From positions 1 to 58,586 of the forward strand of contig NZ_BAFQ01000102.1 of assembly GCF_000308375.1 (NCBI RefSeq): a stretch of DNA of 58,586 nucleotides, in the 5' to 3' direction. Below are positions 49,141 through 58,003 of the stretch, one piece after another. Origin of the DNA: Nocardia aobensis NBRC 100429. GTDB taxonomy: Bacteria; Actinomycetota; Actinomycetes; Mycobacteriales; Mycobacteriaceae. Made by a program: the position numbers and the translations under genes. A model generated the notes under the pieces. That model ran no database searches, was not told the DNA's origin, and saw nothing but the letters and a program-made list of their open reading frames with translations. Numbering within the stretch: the stretch's first letter is position 1; every line of letters begins with the position of its first letter.

Positions 49141-49290
49141 CGACCTTGACTTCGCGCCTCTCCACTTTACCGATCAGCTCCACGGTTGCGATCGTATCGA
49201 TCGGGCACCCGGAACGCTGCGCATCGCCACAAGACCTGGGGACAGGGACAGCGAGAGCCATTGCGCCGCAGACAGGCTCGGGGATCTTCG

Positions 49291-49848
49291 TCACTCGCGG
49301 CCGCACTCCGGATCCTTCAGCTTCGGCCCGACAACACGACGACGATCATTCTCCGTGTCGAGCATCTGCAGACTGTGGTTCAGCGCGTCGTGGATCCGGA
49401 ATTCGCTCGTCCACCATTTGGCGGACCTGATCGGCAAACCCCGCGGCCGGTACTTGTTCATGATCTCGAGGTGGTTCGGCAGCTTGATGAACTGTGTCAA
49501 CCCGTTGTCGTCGGCCCAGATCGAGAGCGAACCCACATGGCGGCGGCCCGGTTGTACATATGTCATGACTCCGACCGCGCCGTCGATCTCAGCGAGTTGA
49601 TCACCGAGCTTTTCCGAAGCGCGCCAGATGTCGGCGACATCCGTGAGGTAGCGGGGCGTGTACTGCGTGAGACTGATCATGAACGGCCCGCCCGAGTTCG
49701 ACGCCGGGCCACGCTTCCACCGGCTGTTGATCACGAGAGCGGACAACGATCGGCCGGAGTCACGGTGGTGAGCCCACGTTGCCCGGCCCGTGCGTACCGT
49801 TCGAGAGAGAGCGGTGACATCGCGAACGTCGCTGTTGTAGTGGCCCAT
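49291..49848 (-). CDS. Hypothetical protein, possible CrtA-like monooxygenase fold
   Basis: This 185-residue protein starts at ATG 49848 behind AAGGGA. It has MISLTQYTPRYLTDVADIWRASEKLG, a VGVMTYVQPGRRHVGSLSIWADDNGL segment and KPNHLEIM-like LPNHLEIMNKYRPRG, then KWWTSEFRIHD. The GSLSIW...FI...H pattern recalls the dimeric alpha/beta barrel of spheroidene monooxygenase/antibiotic monooxygenase relatives, but this is a weak impression. The promoter in front is unusually clear: TTGACA with a perfect 16-base palindrome covering the -10 and start region, so the gene is probably repressed by a distant regulator. Confidence 0.65.
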   Translation of the reverse strand: MGHYNSDVRDVTALSRTVRTGRATWAHHRDSGRSLSALVINSRWKRGPASNSGGPFMISLTQYTPRYLTDVADIWRASEKLGDQLAEIDGAVGVMTYVQPGRRHVGSLSIWADDNGLTQFIKLPNHLEIMNKYRPRGLPIRSAKWWTSEFRIHDALNHSLQMLDTENDRRRVVGPKLKDPECGRE

Positions 49849-49912
49849 TCCGGATCCCTTCGCTCGATTCACGCGCACTTCGGCGGCCGCGGGATCGGCA
49901 AGCACCGATTTA

Positions 49913-49955
49913 ATACGCGTTCGCGTATCATCTATCTACGTAGACGATCTGTCAA
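49913..49955 (-). promoter_or_regulatory. TTGACA promoter with overlapping operator palindrome
   Basis: On the reverse strand TTGACA (49955-49950) is followed 17-18 bases later by GATGAT/ATGATA (49932-49926). The perfect palindrome ATACGCGTTCGCGTAT (49928-49913) overlaps this -10 region and the likely start site. A second palindrome, TCTACGTAGA (49944-49935), sits in the spacer. The downstream gene starts at 49848. This is the typical architecture of a TetR- or MarR-repressed promoter, yet no regulator gene is adjacent. Confidence 0.7.
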
Positions 49956-50068
49956 CGCTACTTGGTTTCCGAGGGCCCGAGTTCCTTCGGCAACAGGTCG
50001 TGATCGCCGGTAGACCCTCGACAGTGGCGGGAGCTCATACCGGGGCGCTGTTCGAGCGTCCCCGTGAC

Positions 50069-50230
50069 TCAGTGCCGATCGGCCAGCCGGACGACGAAGC
50101 GCAGACCCGACCACGTCTCATCGAGAGCGCACGTCTTGTTGTCGACAAGCCCTGCGGCCAAGCCGAATTCGCGCACAACGGTATCGCTGAGATCGGTAAC
50201 CAACCCATGCCTGTTGGGGCTGCTGAGCAT
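50069..50230 (-). pseudogene. C-terminal remnant of a DUF3052-like protein
   Basis: A 53-codon reverse frame from ATG 50230 to TGA 50069 encodes VTDLSDTVVREFGLAAGLVDNK and DETWSGLRFVVRLADR, which match the conserved end of DUF3052-type proteins of about 140 residues. The N-terminal two thirds are absent; upstream is only a short spacer and the methyltransferase stop. It is probably a truncated, non-functional leftover, though the frame itself is intact and AGGAGG lies about 30 bases before a nearby ATG. Confidence 0.65.
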
Positions 50231-50296
50231 AGAAAGCCCTAGGGCATTCGAATCTCCTCGCCTCCTGACATCTCCGGACAGCGCTGCCGGACACGA

Positions 50297-51031
50297 TCAG
50301 TTCTTGACGGCCGCCACGCAGCGCTCGACCGGCGAGACCGGTCCGATGCGACCCGCTGGATCGAGGTAACGCTCGCGGTATTCGTCCGGACCGACCTGCT
50401 CGTGTTCGCGCCAGCCGAAGCGGGAGATCAGTTCCGCAACCTCGGCAGGACGGAGGCCGAACCGCCAGACACCCGTGTCGATGAAACGGCGACGGAGGCC
50501 GGGCGCGTCGTAGAGTTCGGCGCCGTCCAGAAACTCCTGACGGACATAGGTGAATGCGAGCCGGGTGCCGAGTGCCGCATTGTCGAGGGCCCGCAGGGTG
50601 TCGTGCACCGCCTCGGCCGTCAGGTACTGGGTGACGCCCTCCCAGACGATGATCGCCGGGCGGGCCGGATCGTAGCCGCGGGAAGTCAGAACCGTGGCCA
50701 GGTCGTCGTGCTCGAAGTCGATGGGCGCCAGGACGACCCGGCTGTCGCGGAGCCGGCGCCGCTTACGCGCGACGGAACGGGGCAGGTCCACTTCCACCGC
50801 GGTGGCCTCGGACGAGGCGGTGAACCGTGCGGCACGAGTGTCGAATCCGGCACCCAGCACCACGATCTGGGTGATGCCATCGGCAATCGCCCGCGCGACG
50901 GCATCGTCGAGATACCGCTTGCGGCAGGCGATGCTGTTCCAGATCCCGGGCGCGTCACGGTCCATCAGCGCAGCGAACCGGGTGCGGACCACACGCAGCC
51001 CGAACAGGGCGCGCAGCGGCGCGGGCAGCAT
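50297..51031 (-). CDS. SAM-dependent methyltransferase, LCM/TIGR00027 type
   Basis: The 244-residue protein starts at ATG 51031. It has the SAM-binding loop IVVLGAGFDTRAARF, followed by AVEVDLPRSVARKRRRL (acidic ribose-binding Asp) and IIVWEGVTQYLTAEAVHDTL, the signature of leucine-carboxyl-methyltransferase-like proteins that are very numerous in mycobacteria and nocardiae. It is shorter at the N-terminus than the usual 280-310 residues. The frame upstream of the ATG reads RLAAT before a stop, so the gene may have been trimmed. The methyl acceptor is unknown. Confidence 0.85.
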   Translation of the reverse strand: MLPAPLRALFGLRVVRTRFAALMDRDAPGIWNSIACRKRYLDDAVARAIADGITQIVVLGAGFDTRAARFTASSEATAVEVDLPRSVARKRRRLRDSRVVLAPIDFEHDDLATVLTSRGYDPARPAIIVWEGVTQYLTAEAVHDTLRALDNAALGTRLAFTYVRQEFLDGAELYDAPGLRRRFIDTGVWRFGLRPAEVAELISRFGWREHEQVGPDEYRERYLDPAGRIGPVSPVERCVAAVKN

Positions 51032-51510
51032 CGTGGCGGCCAGTCTGAATCACCGCACGGCGCGGGTTGTGCCGGCATACCGCACGGCCGCGTCGGTTTC
51101 ACTCGGCCGGTTGCGGGATGCCTTCGCGCGGTACGCCTTCGGCGACCTCGAAGCGTGGGCATCGAGCCCGGATACGCTGGAAAGCGTCCCCATCCCGAGA
51201 CGGTTCACAGTGTCGAGCGAGCCCCGCTCGATATCGTGTTCCGCCCCACCAGACCACAGAGTCCGCACCACCGTCCTCCTTCCCCACCGAGTTCGCCACA
51301 GGGGGCTGCTTCATGTCACCTACCCGTGCAGCGGCGCGGCAAGCGCGGTTCGGTGCGGCTGAAGTCTCGATCGCCGCGACGCGGCGCAATATCGTGTTGG
51401 CCCGCAATGTGTTCGGCTTCGACGTGACGGTGGAAAAATGACGTCCCTGATCCAGGGCCGTTGGCAGTAATGAACACCAGACCGGCCAGAGGGCGGAAAG
51501 TAACACAAGC
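51032..51510. other. Spacer with no recognised gene
   Basis: This 479-base stretch has several mid-length open frames on both strands, but none shows a domain or a consistent codon pattern I can trust. Given the surrounding debris it may be heavily decayed coding DNA. I saw no RNA gene or repeat. Confidence 0.35.
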
Positions 51511-52059
51511 TCAGGGGTTCTCGGCCTCACGCCAGCCAAGGAACCGGTGGGGCGTACTCGCGAGCTTCCGGGCTTCGAGCGGGGCTGTTGTTCTCCCCTC
51601 GAGAACCGTCACAAGAAACTCCACCAGCCCCCCGTCGAAGACCGTCCAGGACTTTTCTCCATGGAGCGCCTGGCGTCGGAAGACGGCGATCTTCCACGTG
51701 TCGGGCTCACCGATGCGCAGCCAGACCAACACATCTCCGTCGGTCGTGCCTCCGAGGACCAGAAGCTTCAGTGGGCCGCCATCGGGGAAGTGGACCGCGA
51801 GCTCGGCCTCGTCCTCGGGCCGGAGGTACGGCGCGAACCCGTCGAGCAGGTCGCCGTACACCGACCCGGGCACCGGAGGAGTACTGATGCCGAGGTACTC
51901 GTCGATCTCTCCCCCGCCGTACACCTCGACGAACTCCCGGTAGTCCGACGGCAGCACGAGCCCTTCCGTCCGGGCGAGTTCCTCCCAGTCCACGGTGTCT
52001 CCACCACTGGACGGAGGTGGGAGCACGTCACGCAGGCGGGCCACCAAGGGATGTGACAC
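51511..52059 (-). CDS. SUKH (SMI1/KNR4) family protein
   Basis: The 182-residue protein starts at GTG 52059 behind AAAGGAATC. It shows the SMI1/KNR4 pattern: VDWEELARTEGLVLPSDYREFVEVYGGGEI at residues 24-53, a middle LVLGGTTDGDVLVWL, and a C-terminal SWTVFDGGLVEFLVTVLEGR. Such proteins act as immunity proteins against contact-dependent and polymorphic toxins or bind diverse nucleases. No toxin gene with a recognisable RHS, LXG or nuclease domain is adjacent. A second SUKH protein (52460-53158) lies head to head, 400 bases away. Confidence 0.9.
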   Translation of the reverse strand: MSHPLVARLRDVLPPPSSGGDTVDWEELARTEGLVLPSDYREFVEVYGGGEIDEYLGISTPPVPGSVYGDLLDGFAPYLRPEDEAELAVHFPDGGPLKLLVLGGTTDGDVLVWLRIGEPDTWKIAVFRRQALHGEKSWTVFDGGLVEFLVTVLEGRTTAPLEARKLASTPHRFLGWREAENP

Positions 52060-52459
52060 AGCGGATTCCTTTCAGAGATGCGGGGGTCACGCTCAGTCTC
52101 CCGCGAGGGGAACGTCGACGCCCGTCCTGCCGTCGACCGCGGTTCTTCCAGCCGCTGCCGTCAGTTTGGACGAGGTTGGAAACTTCTCGGAGTCGGAGCC
52201 GACCCGCACCCCACGAACCGCGATCGAATCATGGGCGCGGGCGCGGTACCGGGTGGGGTGCGGCCAAGGTACGTCCGGCCGCGCTCGGAGCCCACCGGGC
52301 AGCTCTGCGGAATCCGGCGCTGAGCAAGTGCTGCAGATGAGCAATTGCCTGCAGTAGCCCGCTTTACGTGACTTTTCACAGGTCGGCCCCCACGGCCTTC
52401 TCGGACAGTTTGTGAGCCGGCTGGCCGACCGCACAGCTTGGCCGTACGGTCGAACCGTT
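52060..52459. other. Head-to-head spacer between two SUKH genes
   Basis: This 400-base region must hold two divergent promoters. It is somewhat AT-richer near 52330-52380 (GAGCAATTGC, then TTTACGTGACTTTTCACAGG), which would suit an Lsr2-type DNA-binding tail such as that on the forward product. No gene is seen inside. Confidence 0.4.
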
Positions 52460-53158
52460 ATGACTTCAATCGCGGACCTGCTGCGGATCTGTCCACCGCC
52501 CGCCCACCCGGTCTCAGTGGACTGGGGCGCTGTCGAAAGCACCCTGGGTGTCAAGTTGCCGACCGACTACAAGCAGCTCGCCACGATGTACGGCCCCGGC
52601 AATTTCTGCGAGTACTTGAGGGTCTATCACCCGCACGGCCCCACCGAGTGGGTCAATCTCCTCGGCCCGATGCCGGCAACTCTGCGCCGGCAACTGCGCG
52701 ATGATCGTGACACTGGTCGTTTTCCGGTGCCGCACGCCCCGGACAGCTTGTTCGCCTGCGGGGTCACCGACAACGGCGAGTATCTCTTCTGGATCGCCGA
52801 ACCCGCGGACGATCCCGACCACTGGCGTGTAGCCATCAACGAAGCCCGCGGGCCGCGCTGGTACACCTTCGACGGCAGCTTGGTTGCATTCCTCGCCGCC
52901 AGCTTCAGCGGTCGGATCGAGGTGCCACTGTTCCCCGACGGGCTCCTCGATGACGGTGTCAGCTTCTCCCGTGATTCCGAGCAGCAGCTGCCAGGTTCGC
53001 ACGCCACTGATCTCGATAGTTCAGGCGCAGCACAGACTGTGGATCCCCACGTCATTCGTGCGTGGGCTCGCGCCAATGGATACGACCTACCCGACAGAGG
53101 GCGCATTCCCACCGCGATTACACAGGCGTGGCAGCGCGCGAGCATCCGGTCCGACTGA
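52460..53158 (+). CDS. SUKH (SMI1/KNR4) domain fused to an Lsr2-type DNA-binding tail
   Basis: The 232-residue protein starts at ATG 52460. Residues 1-165 form a SMI1/KNR4 domain: VDWGAVESTLGVKLPTDYKQLATMYGPGNFCEYL, then ACGVTDNGEYLFWI and RWYTFDGSLVAFLAASFSG. After a linker rich in Ser/Asp, residues 194-232 read VDPHVIRAWARANGYDL, DRGRIPTAITQAW. This matches the Lsr2 C-terminal domain, whose RGR loop inserts in the minor groove of AT-rich DNA. The fusion suggests an immunity-type domain tied to DNA, either as a regulator of its own locus or a sensor. It is divergent from the other SUKH gene. Confidence 0.88.
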   Translation: MTSIADLLRICPPPAHPVSVDWGAVESTLGVKLPTDYKQLATMYGPGNFCEYLRVYHPHGPTEWVNLLGPMPATLRRQLRDDRDTGRFPVPHAPDSLFACGVTDNGEYLFWIAEPADDPDHWRVAINEARGPRWYTFDGSLVAFLAASFSGRIEVPLFPDGLLDDGVSFSRDSEQQLPGSHATDLDSSGAAQTVDPHVIRAWARANGYDLPDRGRIPTAITQAWQRASIRSD

Positions 53159-53246
53159 CCACCTGCCTGGGGATCTCGAGTTCGAGAGTCCGCGCCCGCT
53201 GGCCGGCGGTGGCGTAGAGATCGTTCATCGCGTGTTGCCGCCGGCC

Positions 53247-53684
53247 TCACAGCGATCGGGCGATCGCCCCGTCTGCCTGCTGCCGGTCGAGGGCGCGTTG
53301 CAAAGTCAGGGTGTCTTCCAGGACCAGATCGTCCACCAGCTTGCCCCAGCGCAGGGTGAGCCACTGCATCGCGGTGTTGCGGTAACCGCTGCCGTCGGCC
53401 AGGGTTCCACTCACCCGCAGCTGGACCGCGACCTTCGTTCTCCAGGGCGGGCCACTGGAGACCACATCCACCAATTCCAGGCGCAATCCCGGCAGCAGTT
53501 GATCGAAGCGGGCAAACCAATCGCGGAACGCCTCCGGTCCGCGCAGGTCGGCACCGAGCGGGGTATCGCCGAGGAAGCGGAATCGCAGGTCCGGCGCCGC
53601 CATCGCCACAGCGGCGTCGTGATCACCCGAGCCGGTGCGGCGCCACGTTCTCCGGACCAGGAACCGTACGATGGCGTTGTACAT
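53247..53684 (-). CDS. NTF2/SnoaL-like protein
   Basis: The 145-residue protein starts at ATG 53684 (MYNAIVRFLVRR). It has the cone-shaped NTF2-like fold pattern: WRRTGSGDHDAAVAMAAPDLRFRFLGD, GPEAFRDWFARFDQLLPGLRLELVDVV, and RNTAMQWLTLRWGKLVDDLVLED. Related proteins are enzymes such as ketosteroid isomerases, cyclases or stress proteins; the active-site acids cannot be assigned from sequence alone. A TTG ten codons upstream is in the operator and was not used. It is divergent from the HxlR regulator. Confidence 0.88.
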   Translation of the reverse strand: MYNAIVRFLVRRTWRRTGSGDHDAAVAMAAPDLRFRFLGDTPLGADLRGPEAFRDWFARFDQLLPGLRLELVDVVSSGPPWRTKVAVQLRVSGTLADGSGYRNTAMQWLTLRWGKLVDDLVLEDTLTLQRALDRQQADGAIARSL

Positions 53685-53705
53685 AAAACGACTGTAAGCA
53701 GCTAG

Positions 53706-53720
53706 CTTGCTCAAAGCAAG
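53706..53720. promoter_or_regulatory. CTTGCTcaaAGCAAG palindrome between NTF2-like and hxlR-like genes
   Basis: Perfect 6-base arms around three bases, located 21 bases before the reverse start and 10 bases before the forward start. HxlR regulators typically bind such short palindromes at their own promoter and that of the divergent target. Confidence 0.7.
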
Positions 53721-53730
53721 GGACTGGAAG

Positions 53731-54246
53731 ATGGGGCGAACGAACTTTCACGAGATCGCGTGCTCGATCGCGCGTTCGGCGTCGATCATCGGAGACTCGT
53801 GGACCCTGCTGATCCTTCGCGATGCGGCACTGGGCCTGCGGCGTTTCGAGGAGTTGCAGCGCGACCTCGGTATCGCCACCAATGTGCTGAGCCAGCGACT
53901 GCAGCGGCTGGTGGACCAGGGCGTCTTGCGGCGTCACCGCTACGAGCAGCGGCCCGACCGATACGAATACCACCTGACAGACAAGGGTCAGGAACTGCTT
54001 CCGGTGCTGTTCGCCCTCATGGCTTGGGGTGATAAATGGGAGTCCGGGACCGAGGGGCCGCCGCTGGTGCTGCACCATCGCACGTGCGGTCATCGAGTCG
54101 AGGCGAAGGTGACATGCGACGGCTGCGGCGGCGAGCTGACGCCGGAATCGGTTGTCTATCAGCCAGGTCCGGGCGGCCGCACCGGCGAAGGCACCGCGCT
54201 GATCGCGACCGTGCTGAATTCCGCGGGCGACCGCACAACACCGTGA
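53731..54246 (+). CDS. HxlR-family winged-helix regulator with C-terminal zinc-like motif
   Basis: The 171-residue protein starts at ATG 53731. The N-terminal winged helix is of HxlR type: CSIARSASIIGDSWTLLILRDAALGLRRFEELQRDLGIATNVLSQRL, LVDQGVLRRHRYEQRPDRYEYHLTDKG. A C-terminal extension of about 60 residues carries HHRTCGHRVEAKVTCDGCGGELT, three Cys and several His, possibly a zinc ribbon. A Cys near the start (IACSIA) is common in redox- or electrophile-sensing HxlR proteins. It probably controls the divergent NTF2-like gene. Confidence 0.92.
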   Translation: MGRTNFHEIACSIARSASIIGDSWTLLILRDAALGLRRFEELQRDLGIATNVLSQRLQRLVDQGVLRRHRYEQRPDRYEYHLTDKGQELLPVLFALMAWGDKWESGTEGPPLVLHHRTCGHRVEAKVTCDGCGGELTPESVVYQPGPGGRTGEGTALIATVLNSAGDRTTP

Positions 54247-55062
54247 ACGAGGTCGGTTCGCCGCAGTTCTTCTCCTGGCGCACAACGGGTCGCGGCTGAT
54301 GCACGCTACGAGCCGGGGTCAACGGTTCATCCCGACGAGGTCCCGTTGAAGCGAGTCCCGTGGCCTCGACTCAACCGCGGATACCCTGCTCGGGAGGCCG
54401 AGCCGTGGGCACCGGCAACCGGCAAGCACAACCGCCCGACGTCATGATTGCGAGAAGACGGCAACCACGGCGTCCAGTCTCCGCTCGCGTCGGTCGTTTG
54501 TCCGACCTCGATGATGTGCCCCTCGGGATCGCGTATGTAGCAACGAATCTCGTACTGGTGCTGTTTCGGCGGCGTCAGGAATTGCGCACCAAACCATCTT
54601 TCGCGGGATTCCCTTGGAACTCACATCAATGCCTGACTCCCAACTGTTCACCACTCCGTGCAACAGCGACGGCTTGTCCAGGTGCTCGCCGAGCGGGCCT
54701 CGACTGCAGGACGCGGCGAACCTCGGCTGGAAACAGGCGCTCGTCCTCGACGAGCACGCTGAGCCCACACTCCCGACAGGTGGATGGCAGACAGGCGCAA
54801 CGATCGAACGGCAGCCAGGCCTCACCGCTCCCCTGTCCGCCTGGCAGTCCGGCCCGGTGTGGAGACAACACGGTCAGGCCGCTCTCATGCCCACGCGGCC
54901 GCCCGCGAACGCCGCTGGCCACCCCGCTCGGAGGCTCACACACAGGCAACGCAAGGCGCGCACCCGTCGCTGTCTCGAATCCACGTTTCACGGTCGAGCA
55001 CGAGCGCCGCCATGGTTCGGGTGTCACGCTGAAGGAAGGGGCCGATCCGAGAGGAGTGCATC
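54247..55062. other. Long spacer with degraded coding DNA
   Basis: This 816-base region contains the VOC remnant on the reverse strand at about 54445-54602 and otherwise only random open frames. GAGAGGAG at 55051-55058 is the ribosome-binding site of the DJ-1-like gene. Confidence 0.45.
54445..54602 (-). pseudogene. C-terminal remnant of a VOC (glyoxalase-like) gene
   Basis: One reverse frame encodes WFGAQFLTPPKQHQYEIRCY followed by IRDPEGHIIEVGQTT, the standard C-terminal beta-strands of a VOC dioxygenase/glyoxalase protein (IxDPdGHxIEV). No start is possible in this frame because a stop precedes it, and an overlapping frame carries unrelated residues. The piece is a decayed gene end. Confidence 0.6.
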
Positions 55063-55764
55063 ATGTCCAAGCCGAAGATCTTGTTCATCGTGAGTGGGGC
55101 CACGTACTGGGTGCTCAAGGACGGAACGAGGTACGCGACCGGCTACTGGGCCGAGGAGTTCGCCAACCCCTACAAGATGCTCACCGACGCGGGCTACGAA
55201 ATCGTCGTCGCCACTCCCGGCGGCACCACGCCGAACGTGGACATGATGAGCCTGCGCCCCGCGATGGCAGGGGGCGAACAGGGCGCGCTGGATCTGGAAG
55301 CGATCATCCGCGACGCGGAGGCTCTGCGCCGGCCGCTGCAGCTGTCGAACGTACGCCTGGAGGACTACGTGGCGGTCTACTTGCCCGGCGGCCACGGCCC
55401 CATGGCCGACCTGGCGTTCGACGCCGACGCGGGCCGCCTGCTCACGGCGCAACTGGAGTCGGGCAACCCGCTGTTCATCGTGTGCCACGCGCCCTCCGCG
55501 ATGCTGGCCACCAGAATCCACGGCGTCTCGCCCTTCCAGGGCTACAACGTCACCGGCTTCTCCAACGAGGAGGAAGAGGCCGTCGGCCTCGCCTCACGGG
55601 CCACATGGCTGCTGGAAACGGACCTGAAAGAGAAGGTCAAGGTCAACTACAGCCGTGGCCCCATCTGGGAGCCCTACATGGTCGAGGACCGTAACCTCGT
55701 CACCGGCCAAAACCCGCACTCCGCCGCGGTTCTGGGAGGGCGGATGCTGGAAATCCTCAATTAG
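55063..55764 (+). CDS. DJ-1/PfpI-family protein (Hsp31-like glutamine-amidotransferase fold)
   Basis: The 233-residue protein starts at ATG 55063 behind GAGAGGAG. The early ILFIVSGATYWVLKDGT and YWAEEFANPYKMLTDAGYEIVVATPGG are typical of the Hsp31/YhbO group; DYVAVYLPGGHGPMADL holds the acidic and His elements, and PLFIVCHAPSAML the nucleophilic Cys (about residue 146). Family members act as glutathione-independent glyoxalases (glyoxalase III) or chaperones. No operon partner is apparent. Confidence 0.93.
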   Translation: MSKPKILFIVSGATYWVLKDGTRYATGYWAEEFANPYKMLTDAGYEIVVATPGGTTPNVDMMSLRPAMAGGEQGALDLEAIIRDAEALRRPLQLSNVRLEDYVAVYLPGGHGPMADLAFDADAGRLLTAQLESGNPLFIVCHAPSAMLATRIHGVSPFQGYNVTGFSNEEEEAVGLASRATWLLETDLKEKVKVNYSRGPIWEPYMVEDRNLVTGQNPHSAAVLGGRMLEILN

Positions 55765-56105
55765 GGACGCCAACCCACCGCGACCGAAAACACAACGCGC
55801 AATCCGATCCTGCCTCCGATGACCAAGCAGCTCAGTCCGAATCCGACCCGGTATCGGCCACATCGACCATTGTCGTGTCAGACATCAAGTACCACTCCAT
55901 AATTCGGAGTTACGCCGTTGTCTGTACGGTCCCCTCTGCTCCCGGTTGCCCGCGTCATATAGTGCATGTCGGGATTCGGAAGGCACTTGCAACGGGGGGA
56001 TTTTGGCTGAGCAGATGTGCGTAGGCACTTGGATTTTCGGGTTCGCCAACATGCGCCGACGGCACTCGCCTGCCGAACAGTCGGTGGTGCGATGGAGTTG
56101 GGTTT
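55765..56105. other. Intergenic region before the Sel1-repeat gene
   Basis: This 341-base region is AT-richer than average. It holds a short inverted repeat, ACTCC-n7-GGAGT, around 55900, and a TTGTCTGTACGG...CATATAGTG stretch near 55918-55965 that could be a promoter for the Sel1 gene. No gene was recognised. Confidence 0.35.
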
Positions 56106-58003
56106 GTGAGCAGGAAGGTCCCGATAGTGGCGCAAGGTGATTCGGACGCGGTCGAGCGTTGGCGCGCTCGGGCCGAGGCCGGGGATGTGGATGCGATGTT
56201 CTATCTCGGGGAGCACTTCCACCTCGGGTCGACGGCGATCAGGAACAGGCGAAGTTCTGGTATCGCAAGGCCATCGACGCGACCGGCGATACCGATGCCA
56301 TGAACCACCTCGGCATCTTGCTCCGCACAGAGGGTGACCTCGACCAGGCCGAGCACTGGTTGCGCAAGGCCGTCGACGCGGGGAGGACGGGGTCGATGTC
56401 CAATCTCGGTGTCGTGCTCTCCGATGGTGGAAAGAGAGCGGAGGCCGAGCACTGGTATCGCAAGGCTGTCGACGAGACCGGCGACACCGGCGCGATGATC
56501 AATCTGGGGATGCTGTTTCTGGATGCTGACGACTCTCAGCAGGCCGAGCACTGGTATCGCGAAGCCGCCGATGCCGGACGTGCCGATGCCTTGGACCGCC
56601 TCGGCCCCCTGCTCGCGCAGGGCGATGAGGTGCAACAGGCGGAATATCGCGATCGTGTGGCCGCCCAGGATGGCGACCATTGGGCCATGCACCGCCTCGG
56701 TTCGCTGTTCGACCAGCGCGGTGATCGTGAGCGCGCGAAAAAGTGGTATCGCCAGGCCGCGGATGCGGGCAACGGGGCATCGATGAACAATCTCGCAATC
56801 CTGTACCAGGGCGATGACAGCGAACAGCTCGAATACTGGATGGCCAAGGCGGCCGCAACGGGGGGCCCGGATGCGATGAACAACTTTGCGCTCCTGGCCC
56901 AGAGTGCCGGCGATCGGGACAAGGCCGCATATTGGTTCGGTAAGGCCGCCGACGCCGGGAACCAGCAGGCTCGGGAGAATCTCAACGCACTGCGTGCGCA
57001 GAACGATGGTGGGGCCGGCCAGGCACAATCGGAGGTGGCAACCAGCGATGCCGAGGCGTTGCGTGGGCGGGCCGAGGCCGGCGACGCCGACGCGATGAAC
57101 GAATTGGGCGCCCTGCTCACGCGATTCGGCGACCGCGACCAGGCCGAGCACTGGTACCGCCGAGCGGTCGAGGCCGGCAGCACCGTCGCGCGGCACAACT
57201 TGGGCCACCTGTTCGAGCACGCGGGCGATATCGAACAGGCCGAGCACTGGTACCGCACGGCCGCCGAGGCCGGATTTTCCGGCTCGATGATCAACCTCGG
57301 GAATCTGCTCCGGGCCCATAACGATTCGCAGCAAGCCGAACACTGGTACCTCGAGGCTGCCCACAACTTCCACAGCGGCGCGATGTTCAATCTCGCAGAC
57401 CTCTACGAACACGAAGATAAGCCGGACCGGGCGGCCTTCTGGTATCGCAGGGCTGCTGACGCCGGCGACACCGACGCCAAGTCCAGGTACCAGAAGCTGC
57501 GCGAACAGGGGATCGAACCCGCCGGTATCGAACTCGGGCCTCGTAAGATCTTCGACGCCGGCCAGATCGAGGCGTTGCGCAGGGCCGCTTACGCCGGCGA
57601 CACGTGCGCGATGTTCACTCTCGGGGTCGTGTGCCAATGGGATGGTCATCGGAAGCAGTCCAAACGCTGGCTGAGAAGAGCGGTCGACGCCGGTGACGGC
57701 CTCGCGGGGACCCTGAGCGCACAGCTCGAGATGGCCAGCGATCCGAAACGGACCGAACCTCGCAGCGACCAGGATCCGGCCGAAGACGTGTGGGAGATGT
57801 TCACTCTCGGAGTTCGGGCCCAGAGCAAGGGCGACCTGGAGCAGGCAGAGTACTGGCTGGGCAAGGCCGCCCGCCGCGGCCACTTCGCCTCCGGATTGCT
57901 GTGGGACCCACCCGAATACAACGGAGTTCGGAACCAGACAAAGCACGCCGGAGACGGAGGACGGACCAGACGATTCGGGATACCGAAGCGCAGAAGGCAG
58001 TGA
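56106..58003 (+). CDS. Sel1-like repeat protein with a one-base frameshift near its start
   Basis: The natural N-terminus starts at GTG 56106: VERWRARAEAGDVDAMFYLGEHFHLG. After GGGTCGACGG (about 56226) the repeats continue one base out of frame (DGDQEQAKFWYRKAIDATG). One additional G in that run would join both frames as HLG-VDGDQEQ. Downstream the frame is open to 58003 and encodes about 14 Sel1-type helix pairs of 32-36 residues (QAEHWYRKAVDAG...AMxNLGxLL), with two longer spacers. Sel1 repeats bind partner proteins in signalling and effector delivery. A sequencing error, a slippage-controlled switch or true inactivation are all possible. Confidence 0.85.

Noticed and set aside
48743..49600. 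285-codon forward frame starting MSMSDLF
   Set aside because: It joins random Pro/Ser-rich sequence, the middle part of the recombinase remnant and antisense of the 49291-49848 gene; not one gene.
54360..55694. 444-codon forward frame overlapping the DJ-1-like gene
   Set aside because: The DJ-1-like frame carries all family motifs in another register; the longer frame is an antisense-type shadow there and noise upstream.
56201..57946. 581-codon reverse frame opposite the Sel1 gene
   Set aside because: Periodicity in it mirrors the forward Sel1 repeats; forward translation has the proper helix-pair motifs.
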